A stretch of DNA of 64,000 nucleotides from Lumbricus rubellus (GCA_945859605.1 OX243811.1:63004131-63068130); one strand, 5' to 3'; shown: positions 1 to 10,480, counted from the stretch's first letter. The notes: generated by a model from the sequence alone, not told the origin. Translations and numbers: made by a program.

Positions 1-3000
1 TATAAGGCGGCCAACTTGATCAATGGGATATGCGAAGTCTGTTTGCTGAGACGAGAGTGCCCTCAATGTAAGAATCGGCGGCCTTCGCGCTTCTTCAGGA
101 CCGGTCAAGATGTCTGCGTCACGTGCTTCAAGAAGCAAACCAATCCAAATATCAAGACAAGCGCCCAGAATGCGTTCATAGACGTTTCTTTTCCAGCGCC
201 GCAGACAACAGACGTGCATAACATGTTGCTGACAGAATCGTCGCGCATGACGAGCACCCTCGAGGACACGTTCAGAGACGAAGGGTAAGCCTGCTGCACG
301 CACAAAATTATTGGACTTAGAAAATTTCTGCTCTTACAGTTTATTTGAACTTAGAAAATTCTGTTGTGTGTTCGATCTTGGCTAAAATTTGTATTTGCAC
401 ATTTTTAATATTATAAAATTTCTGCTTTTACAGGTAGTTTAGACTTAGAAAATTTTTATGTACTTAGAATGTTTGGGCAATTCTGGACTTGTATATTGAT
501 TGGACAAATTTTTTACATTTGGACTTATACATTTTGTAAAGTGCGTGGTATATTCTAGTTATACTCGCAAAATGTTACATGCTACTTTAGGCCGGTGAAA
601 TGGTACGTAGCGGTTGATGTGAGCTTCAAGCGAACCACGCCAGACGGAGAAACACAGACGGTCGGCTACTTCAAGTCCGTGCCTGCAACGCTGACACATC
701 CATCTCAAATATCCGACCAGCTACAAGACGCCGTGCATCGAATCGACGAACTTGTCGATATGTTTACGAGTCAAAGTTCCGGCTGGACGGTAAATGGTGT
801 GGTCGACTTTAAAATTTGCAATGCAGGCTTCGACCCTATAGGGGCTTCCAGCTACATTCCTACGCCACAATATATTGCCAACAAACATGCCACGCTGAAT
901 CTGCGCAATGACGATGAGTTCTGCTTTCTGTATAGCGTGCTTGCTGTTTCACACTTCCAAGCCAAAAATGCGGAGCGAGTCAGTATCTATCGAAAGTATA
1001 TGGGAGAGCTTTTCACTAGAGGCCTTAAATTCCCCATGACAATCGAACAGATACCGCTTTTTGAGGCGCTCAATCCCGACTATAGCATAAACGTAATGTA
1101 TTCAAATCCAGACGATAAGACCTTTACCCCTCTCTATGCAAGTGCACACAGGGGTAGAAAACACATTGCCAATCTTTTGTTGCTTGATGATGGTACTAAA
1201 CGTCATTACATAACAATACGAAACCTTTCTGCTCTTCTGAAGAGAAGAAATTCACACACTGGTGGAAGAACTTTCCCTTGTCCATACTGCTTATGTTGCT
1301 TTACAACCGCTGCTGTCAAAAACACTCACATGGAGGAATGTGGTAAGCACGGCCTTCAGTCTGTACGATATCCCACCCCCGAGAACTCGACACTAAAATT
1401 CACAAACACGCAGCATGAAATGCCTGTACCTTACGTCCTGTACGCCGATTTCGAGAGCTACTTGGCGCCAAACGACTCTGCATCCAACACCAATGCAACC
1501 AAAATACTTGATACACATACTCCCAGCGGCTTCTGTTGTCTTACAGTTTCGTCCTTTGCACACTTGAACGACGCCAAGCCTTACGTCTATTCTGGGCCTG
1601 ATGTCATGGATCGTTTCTTTTCACACATCAAATCTGAACAGACTCGCATTAATAAAATTCTTTCAACCAACATGCCTATGAAACCGCTTACTCAGCAGCA
1701 GAGAGTGGACTTTGATTCTTGCACTGCATGTCCTTCTTGCTCTACACCTTTGACACCTCAAAACAAGGTTCGACACCACTGTCACATGACTGGTAACTTT
1801 GTTTCTGCTCTTTGCTCGTCCTGTAACTTGAAAATGAAATTCCGCAAACCTACAAAGGCTAAGAATCGGAAAACACCTAACTATTTTCTTCCTGTCGTGT
1901 TCCACAATCTTAAGGGTTACGACTCCCATCTCATCTTGAAACACATGACAAAGGAATTTGCAAGCGAAGAAATTAAAGTAATAGCCACTAACATGGAAAA
2001 ATATCTTTCGTTCGAAGTGAATAACATCCGATTTTTAGATTCTTTGCAATTTCTAACCTGCGGTTTGGACGTGTTGATCAAAAATTTGGCAAAAGAGGGG
2101 GATTCCAAATTCAATCATTTGCACCGGCTTTTTCCGGAACATTACAAATTGCTTTTGCGTAAGGGGGTATTTCCCTACGAGTATATGACATCGGCCTGCA
2201 GAATGACCGAAAGGACTCTGCCTCCCAAAGGCTGCTTCTATAGCAAACTGACTGAAGAAGACATTTCTCAAGACGACTACGACTATGCCCAACAGGTTTG
2301 GCAAACTTTTGACATGCAAACTCTCCAAGACTATCACGACCTATACTTGCAAACGGACGTTATTCTACTAGCTGACGTTTTCGAATCTTTTCGAAAAATG
2401 TCTATGGAATTTTACGGACTTGACGCACTTCACTACTACAGCAGCCCCGGACTCAGTTTTGACGCGTGCTTGAGAATGACTAAGGTGGAATTGGACCTTA
2501 TAACTGACCCGGACATTTACCTTTTTGTGGAGCGGGGGATGAGAGGCGGTGTCTCTATGATATCCAACCGTTACGCAAAAGCAAACAACCCGTATCTCGC
2601 CCAAGGATACGACCCAAACGATCCAATAAGCTATATCATGTACTTGGATTGTAACAATCTGTACGGTTACGCAATGTCCGAACCGCTCCCGACAGGCAAA
2701 TTTAGATTCTTAGAGCCGGACGAAATTGCCAATTTTGACTTGAGCACTAAACAGACTGATGACGACTTGGGCTATTTGTTGGACGTCGACTTGGAATACC
2801 CTTCACATCTCCACGACGCACACAACGACTACCCCCTTGCTCCAGAGAGTTTGCATATACGACCGGACATGATATCTCCATATGCAAAGGCTGTTTCACA
2901 GAAAATTTCGGCTAAAATTGGCGCTGGGGTCGAAAAGTTAACGCCAAATCTAATGTCAAAGACTCGATACGTCGTACATTACAGAAATTTACAATTCTAC

Positions 3001-3915
3001 CTAAAAATGGGGATGAAATTGACCAAAATTCACAAAATACTCGAATTTCGACAAAGTCGATGGTTGAAAAACTACATCGACTTCAACACGTCCAAACGGC
3101 AGATGGCCAAATCTTCCTTCGAAAAAGACTTTTACAAATTAATGAATAATTCAATTTACGGTAAAACAATGCAAAATAATAGAAAACACCTAAACGTCAA
3201 ATTAGTCATGAGTGGAAAGCGCGCGAAAAGATTTGTTGCCCGGCCAAATTTCGAATCGTATACTATAATAAACGAAGATTTGACAGTCATAAAATTAACA
3301 AATTCAAACGTCTTTTTGAACAAGCCACTCTATGCAGGTATGTGCATTTTGGACATTTCAAAATTAAAAATGTATGAATTCCATTACGAACATATTATTC
3401 CCCTCTACGGTTCCGCTTGCAAACTCCTTTTCACAGACACAGACAGTCTGTGTTATCACATACAAACACCCGACGTGTACAAAGACATGCAACAGCATTT
3501 AGACGAATATGACACCTCAGACTACCCCTGTGGGCACTTCCTTCACAGCCACTCTAACGCCAAGGTAATTGGGAAATTTAAAGACGAGTGCAATGGCGCT
3601 GCCGTTTTGGAATTCTGCGGGTTGCGGTCTAAAATGTATAGTTTACTGCTCCCTAACGAAAAGGAAAAGAAGACTGCGAAGGGCATAAAGAAGGGGTTCG
3701 TTCAGAAGAGTATTCGCCATGCAGACTATAGGGCCTGCATATTGAACGAGAAACCAACATCTTCGAAATTTTGTGTTATTCAAAGCAAGAAGCATGACCT
3801 TCACACAGTTGAAATTCAGAAAGCGGCGCTGTCGCCGTACGACGATAAGCGATACCTACTCAATTCGTCGGAGTCGTTGGCATATGGACATGTAAAAATT
3901 GCAACTCTCGTATAA
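1..3915 (+). CDS. Maverick/Polinton-type family B DNA polymerase, 5' end outside window
   Basis: Protein-primed type replicative DNA polymerase of a self-synthesising transposon. Exon 1 is 1-284 and open at the left edge; exon 2 is 591-3915 and ends in TAA. Exon 1 carries a Cys-rich zinc-binding patch (CEVC, CPQC, CVTC). Exon 2 encodes, in order, a Cys/His finger (CPYC near 1279), exonuclease motif I YADFESY (1441-1461), a second finger with an endonuclease VII-like HHCHMTG core (1729-1850), Exo II FHNLKGYDSH (1900-1929), Exo III YLQTDVILLADVF (from 2344), polymerase motif A YLDCNNLYGYAM (2641-2676), motif B with NSIYGK (3136-3171) and motif C DTDS (3436-3447). All catalytic acidic residues are present and there is no internal stop across about 1,107 codons, so the copy looks young. 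No integrase, ATPase or capsid gene is visible in the window; they would lie to the left. An endogenous adintovirus-like origin is the main alternative to a Polinton. Confidence 0.9.
285..590 (+). other. Intron in the Polinton-type polymerase gene
   Basis: The donor is AAGG/GTAAGC and the acceptor is CTACTTTAG/GCC. Removing 306 bases keeps the reading frame; without removal the first reading frame stops at 286. The intron is AT-rich and carries three or four copies of a TTAGAAAATT motif. A second AG at 432-433, after a pyrimidine run, was considered as acceptor; the 590 acceptor is preferred because exon 2 is open in frame from it. Confidence 0.75.
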
Positions 3916-4075
3916 TTCGTCGAACTCTGAATATTTGGACTGTGTAGATATGTTAAGGTATTGCATAATCGCGCAAGATATTGGACAATCGTATATTTGA
4001 GCAAAATGAACCCTATCTGTTGTAAATATTTGAACATTCATATACTCGTCGAACATTATTATTGCATAAACATAT

Positions 4076-4141
4076 GAGACATTGTATGTTGGTTGAAGAA
4101 AAACGAGACATTGTGTATTGGTTGAAGAAAAAATATAAAAG
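4076..4141 (+). promoter_or_regulatory. Two 29-bp direct repeats followed by a TATA box
   Basis: Two near-identical units beginning GAGACATTGT and ending TTGGTTGAAGAAAAA run from 4076 to 4132. They are followed directly by TATAAAAG at 4134-4141. This looks like a small plus-strand core promoter 160 bases beyond the polymerase stop codon. Whether it belongs to the transposon or to the host is not clear, and no convincing ORF follows it closely. Confidence 0.4.
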
Positions 4142-4223
4142 TGTTTGAGTTGGAAGAAAAAAATTTGCCAACCTACTGTGTTTGTTCTTTCGTACTTAGA
4201 AATTGTCGTATTAAAATTCTTCT

Positions 4224-4391
4224 ATTAAAATTCACACTGTCTGATTGGTCACATATTCCTGGGATATTAAAATTCTCGCTGTCTGATTGGTCGCATTTTC
4301 CTGGGCTATTAAAATTCTCGCTCGCTGATTGGCCGGCCCTTCCTGGCTTAGTAAGATTCTCGCTCGCTTATTGGTTGTTGCATTTCCCAGC
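4224..4391 (+). repeat. Four 42-bp tandem units, each with an inverted CCAAT box
   Basis: Units start at 4224, 4266, 4308 and 4350, each near ATTAAAATTC...CTGATTGG...CCTGGG. Units 1-3 hold CTGATTGG and unit 4 holds TTATTGG, so inverted CCAAT (NF-Y type) boxes recur every 42 bp, about four helical turns. A GC box follows at 4426-4444. The block fits an enhancer or proximal promoter, or a subterminal repeat of the neighbouring transposon. Confidence 0.8.
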
Positions 4392-4425
4392 ATTCCCGGC
4401 GCCGCTATCGATGACGCGTTCCCTG

Positions 4426-4444
4426 GGCGCGGGGCGGGCGGGGC
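4426..4444 (+). promoter_or_regulatory. GC box (Sp1-type)
   Basis: A compact GGGCGCGGGGCGGGCGGGG run lies in otherwise ordinary composition, between the CCAAT-box array and the 24-bp array. Sp1/KLF factors are the usual readers of such a site; binding here is inferred. Confidence 0.5.
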
Positions 4445-4561
4445 ACCCCTGGCCAGCCTCAGCCTCTTTTGAAAAGATCAAAGACCTAATCCCTATTCAT
4501 TAGTCACTTCAAAGCAGCATCTCAGGACCCTGTTTCAAAAACAGCCGTGTGTAAAAATATT

Positions 4562-4681
4562 CTGGTTTGGGACCTGGCCCATCAACTGGTTTGGGACCTG
4601 GCCCATCAACTGGTTTGGGACCTGGCCCATCACCTGGTTTGGGACCTGGCCCATCGCCTGGTTTGGGACCTGGCCCATGAC
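4562..4681 (+). repeat. Five 24-bp tandem units ending in a CRE
   Basis: Units beginning CTGGTTTGGGACCTGGCCCA start at 4562, 4586, 4610, 4634 and 4658, almost identical, so the array is young or kept uniform. Each unit has an imperfect GGGACC/TGGCCC dyad. The last unit runs directly into a CRE. Confidence 0.9.
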
Positions 4682-4735
4682 GTCACTGGTCACGTGACAA
4701 TTGAGGTTTAAATATCCCTATTTGTACTACTCTAC
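4678..4735 (+). promoter_or_regulatory. Core promoter: CRE, palindromic E-box and TATA-like box
   Basis: A perfect CRE, TGACGTCA, lies at 4678-4685. A perfect 10-base palindrome GTCACGTGAC with an E-box lies at 4689-4698 and TTTAAATA at 4707-4714. A start of transcription near 4735-4745, inside the following pyrimidine-rich stretch, is expected. The plus-strand gene most likely served is the BOK-like gene whose ATG is at 6301, through a 5' exon or long leader; this link is inference. Confidence 0.6.
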
Positions 4736-4915
4736 TCGCCTTGCTTATCCTTTCAACATCTTCAATTCTTCATCCTCTCTTCCTTTCTCTCCTCTTCTTC
4801 GTCTTCCTTTTCATCTTCTTTCGCCTTTTTTCCTTTTCCCTCCTCCTCACTTGTCCGTTTCTTTCTTCCTCTCTTCTCCTGCATCTGCTTACTCCTGCTC
4901 CTCCTCCTCCTCCTC
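4727..4915 (+). other. Long pyrimidine tract downstream of the TATA-like box
   Basis: About 190 bases that are almost purely C and T on the plus strand, ending in (CCT)n. It would form the start of the transcript if the promoter at 4678-4735 is used, resembling a TOP-like or polypyrimidine-binding leader. It gives a spurious Ser/Leu/Phe-rich reading frame that is not a gene. Confidence 0.5.
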
Positions 4916-5771
4916 GTTGATAGTTCTGATCATCATCAACTCCACCTGGGTTCCATCTGTCCTTCTGCTTTCGACCGTATTAAAAAAATGATGCTACTCT
5001 GAAGGCTGATGGCTCGATGTTTACAGAGATAGGACCCGTTGCTATAATATTGACATCCTGGCAACTGCGTTTATGGCTTTTTACATACAGCATAACGATG
5101 GTTTTATTAAGTGGTTCTGAAGACGCTGGGTCTGTGTTAGAAGTTAGAACCACCGCAAATTATCCTGGAGCACTTAGCAGTACAATTTCCATACCGTCTT
5201 CTTAAACGCTGTGACTGTGTCCACTGATATATATATAGTGCTGTCTTCCAAGCCGTTCCACAAGTCTACAACTCTGTAGAAATGAAGAATTTCTGTCCAA
5301 AGGTTCTTTTCGGTTTTTTAAACAATTTGAAACTGTGACTCGAGTTGCTTTGTTTGGTGCTATTTTTAAAAACCTCTTCCAATGTAGTGATCGTTTTTTG
5401 GATTGCACCTCGCGGGCTTGATTGTTCTCTGATTAAAATCATTAAATCATTCACTTTCCATTATCATTATACGTATGCACAGGGTCACAGAGATGAGACA
5501 GTTACTCTGAATCGTGGTGTATAGGCTACAACCAGGTAAAGCCTTTAGACAACGTAGTACTTAATCCTTCCCGTGTAGATCTGGCAGAGCGCATCTCCTC
5601 CTGTCCTCCATTCGTCTCTGTTTATTGTCAGATTCTTGCTCACGACATCTCCATTCTTCTCCAGACGTTTCAGATGGTCTGCAGTCAGTTCTTCCGTGGC
5701 CCCTGTCCCGAAACACTCTGCTGAGAGAATCTGGAGTTTCCAAGCACCAACTTCTGTGATACAACATAGAG

Positions 5772-5815
5772 CCCGCTAGTAAGCTGGTGCCCTGTGCTTA
5801 GTTTTTAAGCGATTA
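5772..5815 (+). repeat. Dispersed short repeat, copy 1 (fragment)
   Basis: Reads AGTAAGCTGGTGCCCTGTGC then a degraded tail. It shares its head with the copy at 8096-8165. Confidence 0.4.
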
Positions 5816-6088
5816 GGATTATCTGCTTCAACACATACATGTATACAGGTATAAGTGACTGACGTACATTCTTGGAAAGTTGGACGCCTGAACAAAGGGG
5901 GTAAGAGGGAAACTTCTCCTGGAAACTGACGCCAGTGCTTGCAACTAATACTTTCTGTTGTCTAACAAGTTTCTTCGAATCAAGACTTAGTCACTGATGA
6001 ACCTGCACAATTTGAAATTGAGTAATTGTAGGCCTATTAAGAAATCTCTATGAAAACATCTGTTTACTTTCTTCCTTTGCCTGCGAAT

Positions 6089-6155
6089 AAGCTGGCTCCT
6101 GACTTCGCTTTTATGGGAGCTTTTGAAATCTCGAGATATTTACGATTTGCATTAT
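6089..6155 (+). repeat. Dispersed short repeat, copy 2
   Basis: Reads AATAAGCTGGCTCCTGACTT ... CGCTTTTATGGGAGCTTT ... ATCTCGAGATATTTACGAT. It aligns with 8096-8165 and 10667-10725. About 65 bp; family unknown. Confidence 0.5.
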
Positions 6156-6300
6156 TTTCTCGTGCTCTTGATAAAAGAATTTAACCGCGACCAATGCCGA
6201 CCATTGTGTTTTCCTCTGCTGCAAAACTAACTGCTAACCATAAGACTAATTATTAATTCAAATAATTTAAGAGCGTCGATTGTTTTTCATTGGCTATAAG

Positions 6301-7528
6301 ATGAATACTTGGGAGACGTTTCTGGACACGACGCTTCGTGTCTACTGGTCCGTCAAGGACCGACTGGTGTCTCTGAAGCTGAAGGACCCACCGGTCGCAG
6401 CCATTGCATTCCGCTTCGTTCAGACCCCGATGATGGCGGAAGTCGTCGAGCAATCGAAGATCCTCTGTGAGGACTACATCTTCAGCCGACTGACCGCAGT
6501 CCTTCTCTTCCCAAACGACCTCATCTCCACGATGGACAATCCTCGCCTCGGTGGAAAGGTCAAGGCATGGAAGAACCGCCGGTTTCATTCGGACGTTTCG
6601 ATGGACATCCAGAGGATCGGTGCCGAGCTGGAGTCGACTTACCCCTCCCTCTACGTCAACCTCTCCAGCCAGATTGGAATGCCCCTCCGATCAGACATTG
6701 CTGTCCGTAAGGCAATGATCTACATTGGAGACTTCATGTTTCGTAACTCGGTCGTAACGTGGGGTCGGATCATCGGTCTGTTCGCTGTGGCGGCCGCTGT
6801 GGCGAGGGAGTGTGTCCAGAACAAGAGAGGAAATCAGGTGCCGATCATCGTCAAGGTCTTTTCGGAGCTGATCGAAAGACACGCAGCCATGTGGATCTGT
6901 CGCCAGGGTGGATGGGTAGGTGGAATGGTTTACCATAGTTAAGAAGGATTTATTGAGAGTCTCAGGGTGGATGGGCAGTTCGTGGTAGGCAGTTTTGTAA
7001 CCAGGACATACAAATGAGTGGACTGGACTTCAAGTTTTTCTTTCAAAGATACAAAAATCTGTGAGAATGGAGGGTGAGTACCCATGCATGCTTAACACTG
7101 TGACCTGTTTAGCCTTCGGTGGAGTCCCAGGATTCAGGGTAGGGCTTGGTTTCAACTTTCAGCAGGGTCATCGAAGTGACTCTGGCAGCGTCGTGCGAAC
7201 GTGTGATATGTAGCTTTCTTCAAAAATATATTGGTGCTTTGTTCGATATTTGGTAGTCTTGAATTAGTTAGGAATTAGGATTAATTTATTTTCGGTGGCT
7301 AAATATTGCCTTAATTCAGCTGAATGCCATTCTGCTCAATCTGATAATCATGCATAATCTCAGCTAAATGTACAACTGACCATTTACGTACATGTTGTGG
7401 CATTGCAGGTCGCGATCGTGAAGGCGCTTCGCAGTGTAAAGGAGGCTCGGTACATGTGGATTCTAACGGTTGTTGGAGCGATCTCAGGGTTTGCCATCAC
7501 CTGGTCATTACCAATCGAGTTCTGCTGA
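6301..7528 (+). CDS. BOK: BCL-2 family protein, BOK-like
   Basis: Multidomain apoptosis regulator acting on mitochondrial and ER membranes. Exons are 6301-6915 and 7409-7528, giving 244 residues; human BOK is about 212, and the excess is an N-terminal extension. The BOK-like helix with VVEQSKILCEDYIFSRLT is at about 48-65, BH3 QRIGAELE at 104-111, BH1 VTWGRIIGLFAVAAAVA at 152-168, BH2 WICRQGGW at 198-205, and a C-terminal tail anchor with WILTVVGAISGFAITW at about 222-237. TWGR in BH1 and the region around it match BOK better than BAX, BAK or BCL-2. The intron falls straight after the BH2 GGW, the position conserved across the family (donor TGG/GTAGGT, acceptor TTGCAG/GTC). I chose ATG 6301; the frame is open a few codons upstream but has no ATG there. 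Oddity: the BH3 Asp is Ala. Confidence 0.9.
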
Positions 7529-8095
7529 CATCCAGCCACTGTTGTGATAAAGACCATACAGACATCATCTCTATCACTGTCTATTATATGTGTAGGCCTA
7601 TATACATTAATTGTAGGTACATGCACGGGGACCTAAAATGGCGTAGCACGTACCAAAACTGAAGGATTCGTTCATATGGAATTGATTGAGCAATTGAGAA
7701 AGGGGGAAGTTTTAGAAAACTGCGGTACATTAATTTTGCATTTAGGCTACATGCAATTTCCATTCGAGTTTCATTAGCAATTCTGGTAGAACCGTGGAAA
7801 TCGAGAAGTTACTAATCCCAAAATCCTCCGTGGACTGCATGCATGGTCCCTACGGTAAGTGTTATTAAGTTTAGTTAACTATCATGAGCGCATATGATAT
7901 AATTGAGATCGAACTCTGCGACTTGAATCAGAAGCTAAGAAAGATACTTTTGTGCATTTGAAAAATCGGTTATCTTCTTAGGACATGATTCTTGATGGCT
8001 GTCAGAGATCATTGTCCGAACATGACGGTAGAAGAATCTTTAGAATTGAATTATTTCAGTTGTTTGTAAACGCAGTGCTCTGTAGCGTCAATGAT

Positions 8096-8165
8096 TATGA
8101 CAGCGCTGCTCGATAAGCTGGTGCCCTGCGCTTGGCTTTCGAGTGGCGCTTTAGAAATGTGGAGA
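8096..8165 (+). repeat. Dispersed short repeat, copy 3
   Basis: GATAAGCTGGTGCCCTGCGC ... GTGGCGCTTTAGAAATGTGG ... GATTACGATT. Same order of blocks as the other copies. Confidence 0.5.
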
Positions 8166-8610
8166 TTACGATTACAATTACGATGACAGAATGATTGTGA
8201 CCTTGAGTCTTTCTGGTTTGATGCGAAGATGGATGCAAGGTTTGTGTTATGCACAATTTATTTTCTAGGCCTATACTAGAGACAAATGAATTATTTGTTA
8301 TTATGATATAGGCCTAGGCCTATGAATTAGGCTATCATTTTCTTTGCATATGAAATGCTTCATTTCCTCCAGGGACTCAGAAATTATAAAAGAATTTGTC
8401 GGAAACGGTTCGGCCTTATCCATGTCGGGCGTGAGCTTAATAAAGGAAACGTTAAATGATACAGGGCTTTAAAACGCTTGATTGTGAGTGAGATCCTTTC
8501 AAATTATAAGCAGCTGGTCAGACAATGCGTTACATTCGTAACGCATCTTTCAGCTTTTCGCCGTCCTTGTAATTTATGCTGCCATAAAAATATAAAGTGA
8601 CGCCATAGTT

Positions 8611-8915
8611 GTTTTAAGTGTCCTAAGCAATGTTCATATGGGCCTAAATGAAATTCGAATTTAATTGGTGATTCTGCATGCTCGTAAATGTTCTAAATGT
8701 TTTAAGTGCTCTAAAACCAATGCAAACAAAATTAGCTTGTCGGAACAAAGACAACTGTTAGGCCTACTGTTAGTGGCAATGTTCAAAACAAAGCAAATGA
8801 ACGCTAATCTGCAAAAACAAACACACACGAAATGGCTTTTTCAACTTTTCTTTATCTGGGTAATACGATAATTAGGAGAAGGGGATACTTTAGTTCGTGA
8901 CACCTGCTTCTTTTT
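8611..8915 (+). repeat. Dispersed ~300-bp repeat, copy A
   Basis: Shares ordered blocks with 29212-29490: TTTTAAGTGTCCTA-GCAATGTTC, then GTTCTAA-TGTT, then GCAATGTTCAAAACAAAGCA, then a GATTATTAGGAG-like block and TTCRTGACA. No reading frame and no clear terminal repeats; class unknown. Confidence 0.7.
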
Positions 8916-9984
8916 TATATCTAAGCTTATTATGTGCGCTTCATTGAGGATAATTTTATATTTAGGCTACCAGGTAGGCTACGTTATTAGGCTAGAATTG
9001 AGTGCACGTTTCGAATAAGTTTTTCCGTGGGTAAATGGAAATAAATTAGTAGCTTAGTAATAAAGTAGGCCTATAACCTATAGCGTTGTCTACTAGAAAC
9101 ATTTCACTAAAACGTCCCAAATATCAGAATTCAATTCAATTTCGTTTATTGAACCGAAGATAATTAGGCCCATGTACATTTTACAGTTGAAACAGTGCAT
9201 CAATAAAACAAAGTAGGCTAACAATGAAACAATTAAAACAGCAGATTTTAAAATAATTTTAAATGGGAGCAAAGAGCAACTTCTGGCATTCAAGTTGAAC
9301 AAGTTCAGTTGCTCGTGCATTATTTTGATTGACTGCTACTTGCCCAATGTGCATGCGATCCTCGGTTAATTGCCATCCGCTTGCCAGACCGTCGAGACCG
9401 ATCCTCGAGCGGTGATTGCCATCTCTGCTGTCATTATTAACTCACCCAATAATATTCTAATCATCAGAACTTTGCATCTTCGTTTCGTTTTCCTTCTATT
9501 GCTTAGCAGAACTCTGACTTTCACTTCATCGAACCGTGGGCCTCAAGGCCGTTACCAGGATTTGATCTGAAGGAGGTGTTTACTCAACCGTGAGCAAGCT
9601 CACAAGTAGGCTATCTGAATCAACTGACTAAGGGTTTGGAAAAGCGTCGTGAGCTCTCATAGCGGGTTTTCGGCGGCCAATACACACTGTAGTCTGTAGT
9701 TCTTACAGCATGTGCTAGTAAGTGGTCCGACGTCGCGGGGAAAGAAATTTTCAGTAGCGATCGAATTGAAAAGTAGCCCAAGTGGCGCTTTTCACGACGA
9801 CCTGGTAGCCTGACAACCTTGACACGATTATTTTATCTGTAGATTGGAGGAATCATGAACCAATGAACTGGCGTCACCTGGCGAATGAAATAATCGTAAT
9901 CGTTTGTGTCAAACCAGAAATTTATAGATCAGTGGATCATTAGGCCTAATGACAAATTCTTCAAGACGTAGGCCTATGGCCAAG

Positions 9985-10425
9985 GCGGCAAGCAGGGATG
10001 CCATTCATAGCTTTTTCCACCTACATCTGGGTGTTTTCGGTCTTGTCTAGGTTTCTAGGTTTTTTCTGTCAGGATCCAGCCTTTTTTCTCACGGCGTTTT
10101 TTCCGACTTTTTACACCCAAAAAATATTTTAAGGTGAAATTGCATAAAAGAGTGATAAAAATCGAAAATTTTGTGAATTTGGATCACAAATTGCAAATTT
10201 TGGAGCGGAAAACGCATAAAAAAGTCATCAGAAATTTTTCCTGAAGGAAAAGAGAGCAAATTTTAATCATCGGATGACTAAAAAAAGGTAGTCAGAAATT
10301 TCAAGCCGGAAAAATGGAAAAATCCATGCATTTTCGAGAGAAATTGTCAATCTCGCCTTTTCTAGCCTTTTTTTCGACCGGATCTGACTGTTTTCAAAAT
10401 TCAGAGTGGCATCCCTGGCGGCAAG
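9985..10425. mobile_element. Non-autonomous hAT-type MITE, 425 bp, with 8-bp target duplication
   Basis: The element runs 9993-10417. It starts CAGGGATGCCATTC and ends GAGTGGCATCCCTG, an imperfect inverted pair, and is flanked by a perfect 8-bp direct repeat GCGGCAAG (9985-9992 and 10418-10425). CAGGG termini plus 8-bp duplications are the mark of hAT elements. The inside is AT-rich with no transposase, so mobility would need a partner element. Confidence 0.9.
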
Positions 10426-10467
10426 GCCATAGCAAGGATTTGATTTGTGGAGGGGTGTTTCTTCGAT

Positions 10468-10480
10468 GGGGGGGGGGGGG
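10468..10480 (+). repeat. Poly-G run (13 G)
   Basis: An uninterrupted run of 13 G between AGGATTTGAT and an AAATTTCTGACGACC block; probably part of a dispersed repeat end, since a related CAAGGCC...AGGATTTGAT stretch lies at 9543-9570. Confidence 0.6.

Larger units (their letters stand above)
4916..6300. other. Spacer or 5' leader region before the BOK-like gene
   Basis: No coding region is recognised. Short upstream ATGs at 4988 and 5007 are closed within a few codons. The stretch 5555-5770 resembles an antisense retroelement fragment, sharing GCGCATCTCCTCC-like wording with 28045-28065. Copies of a dispersed short repeat occur at 5772-5815 and 6089-6155. Confidence 0.4.
7529..9984. other. 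Spacer between the BOK-like gene and CELF, AGGCCTA-rich
   Basis: I see no coding exon here. The stretch 7590-9180 holds many AGGCCTA or TAGGCTA words, for example around 8270, 8310-8330, 8760, 8965-8995 and 9068. It also holds a copy of a ~300-bp dispersed repeat (8611-8915) and a retroposon-like TTCAA tail at 9125-9185. Confidence 0.5.

Noticed and set aside
4701..4991. Ser/Leu/Phe-rich 96-residue reading frame
   Set aside because: Translation of a pyrimidine tract just downstream of a TATA-like box; no conserved sequence.
6253..6936. Minus-strand frames opposite the BOK-like exon
   Set aside because: Shadows of the plus-strand coding exon, which has clear BH1, BH2 and BH3 motifs.
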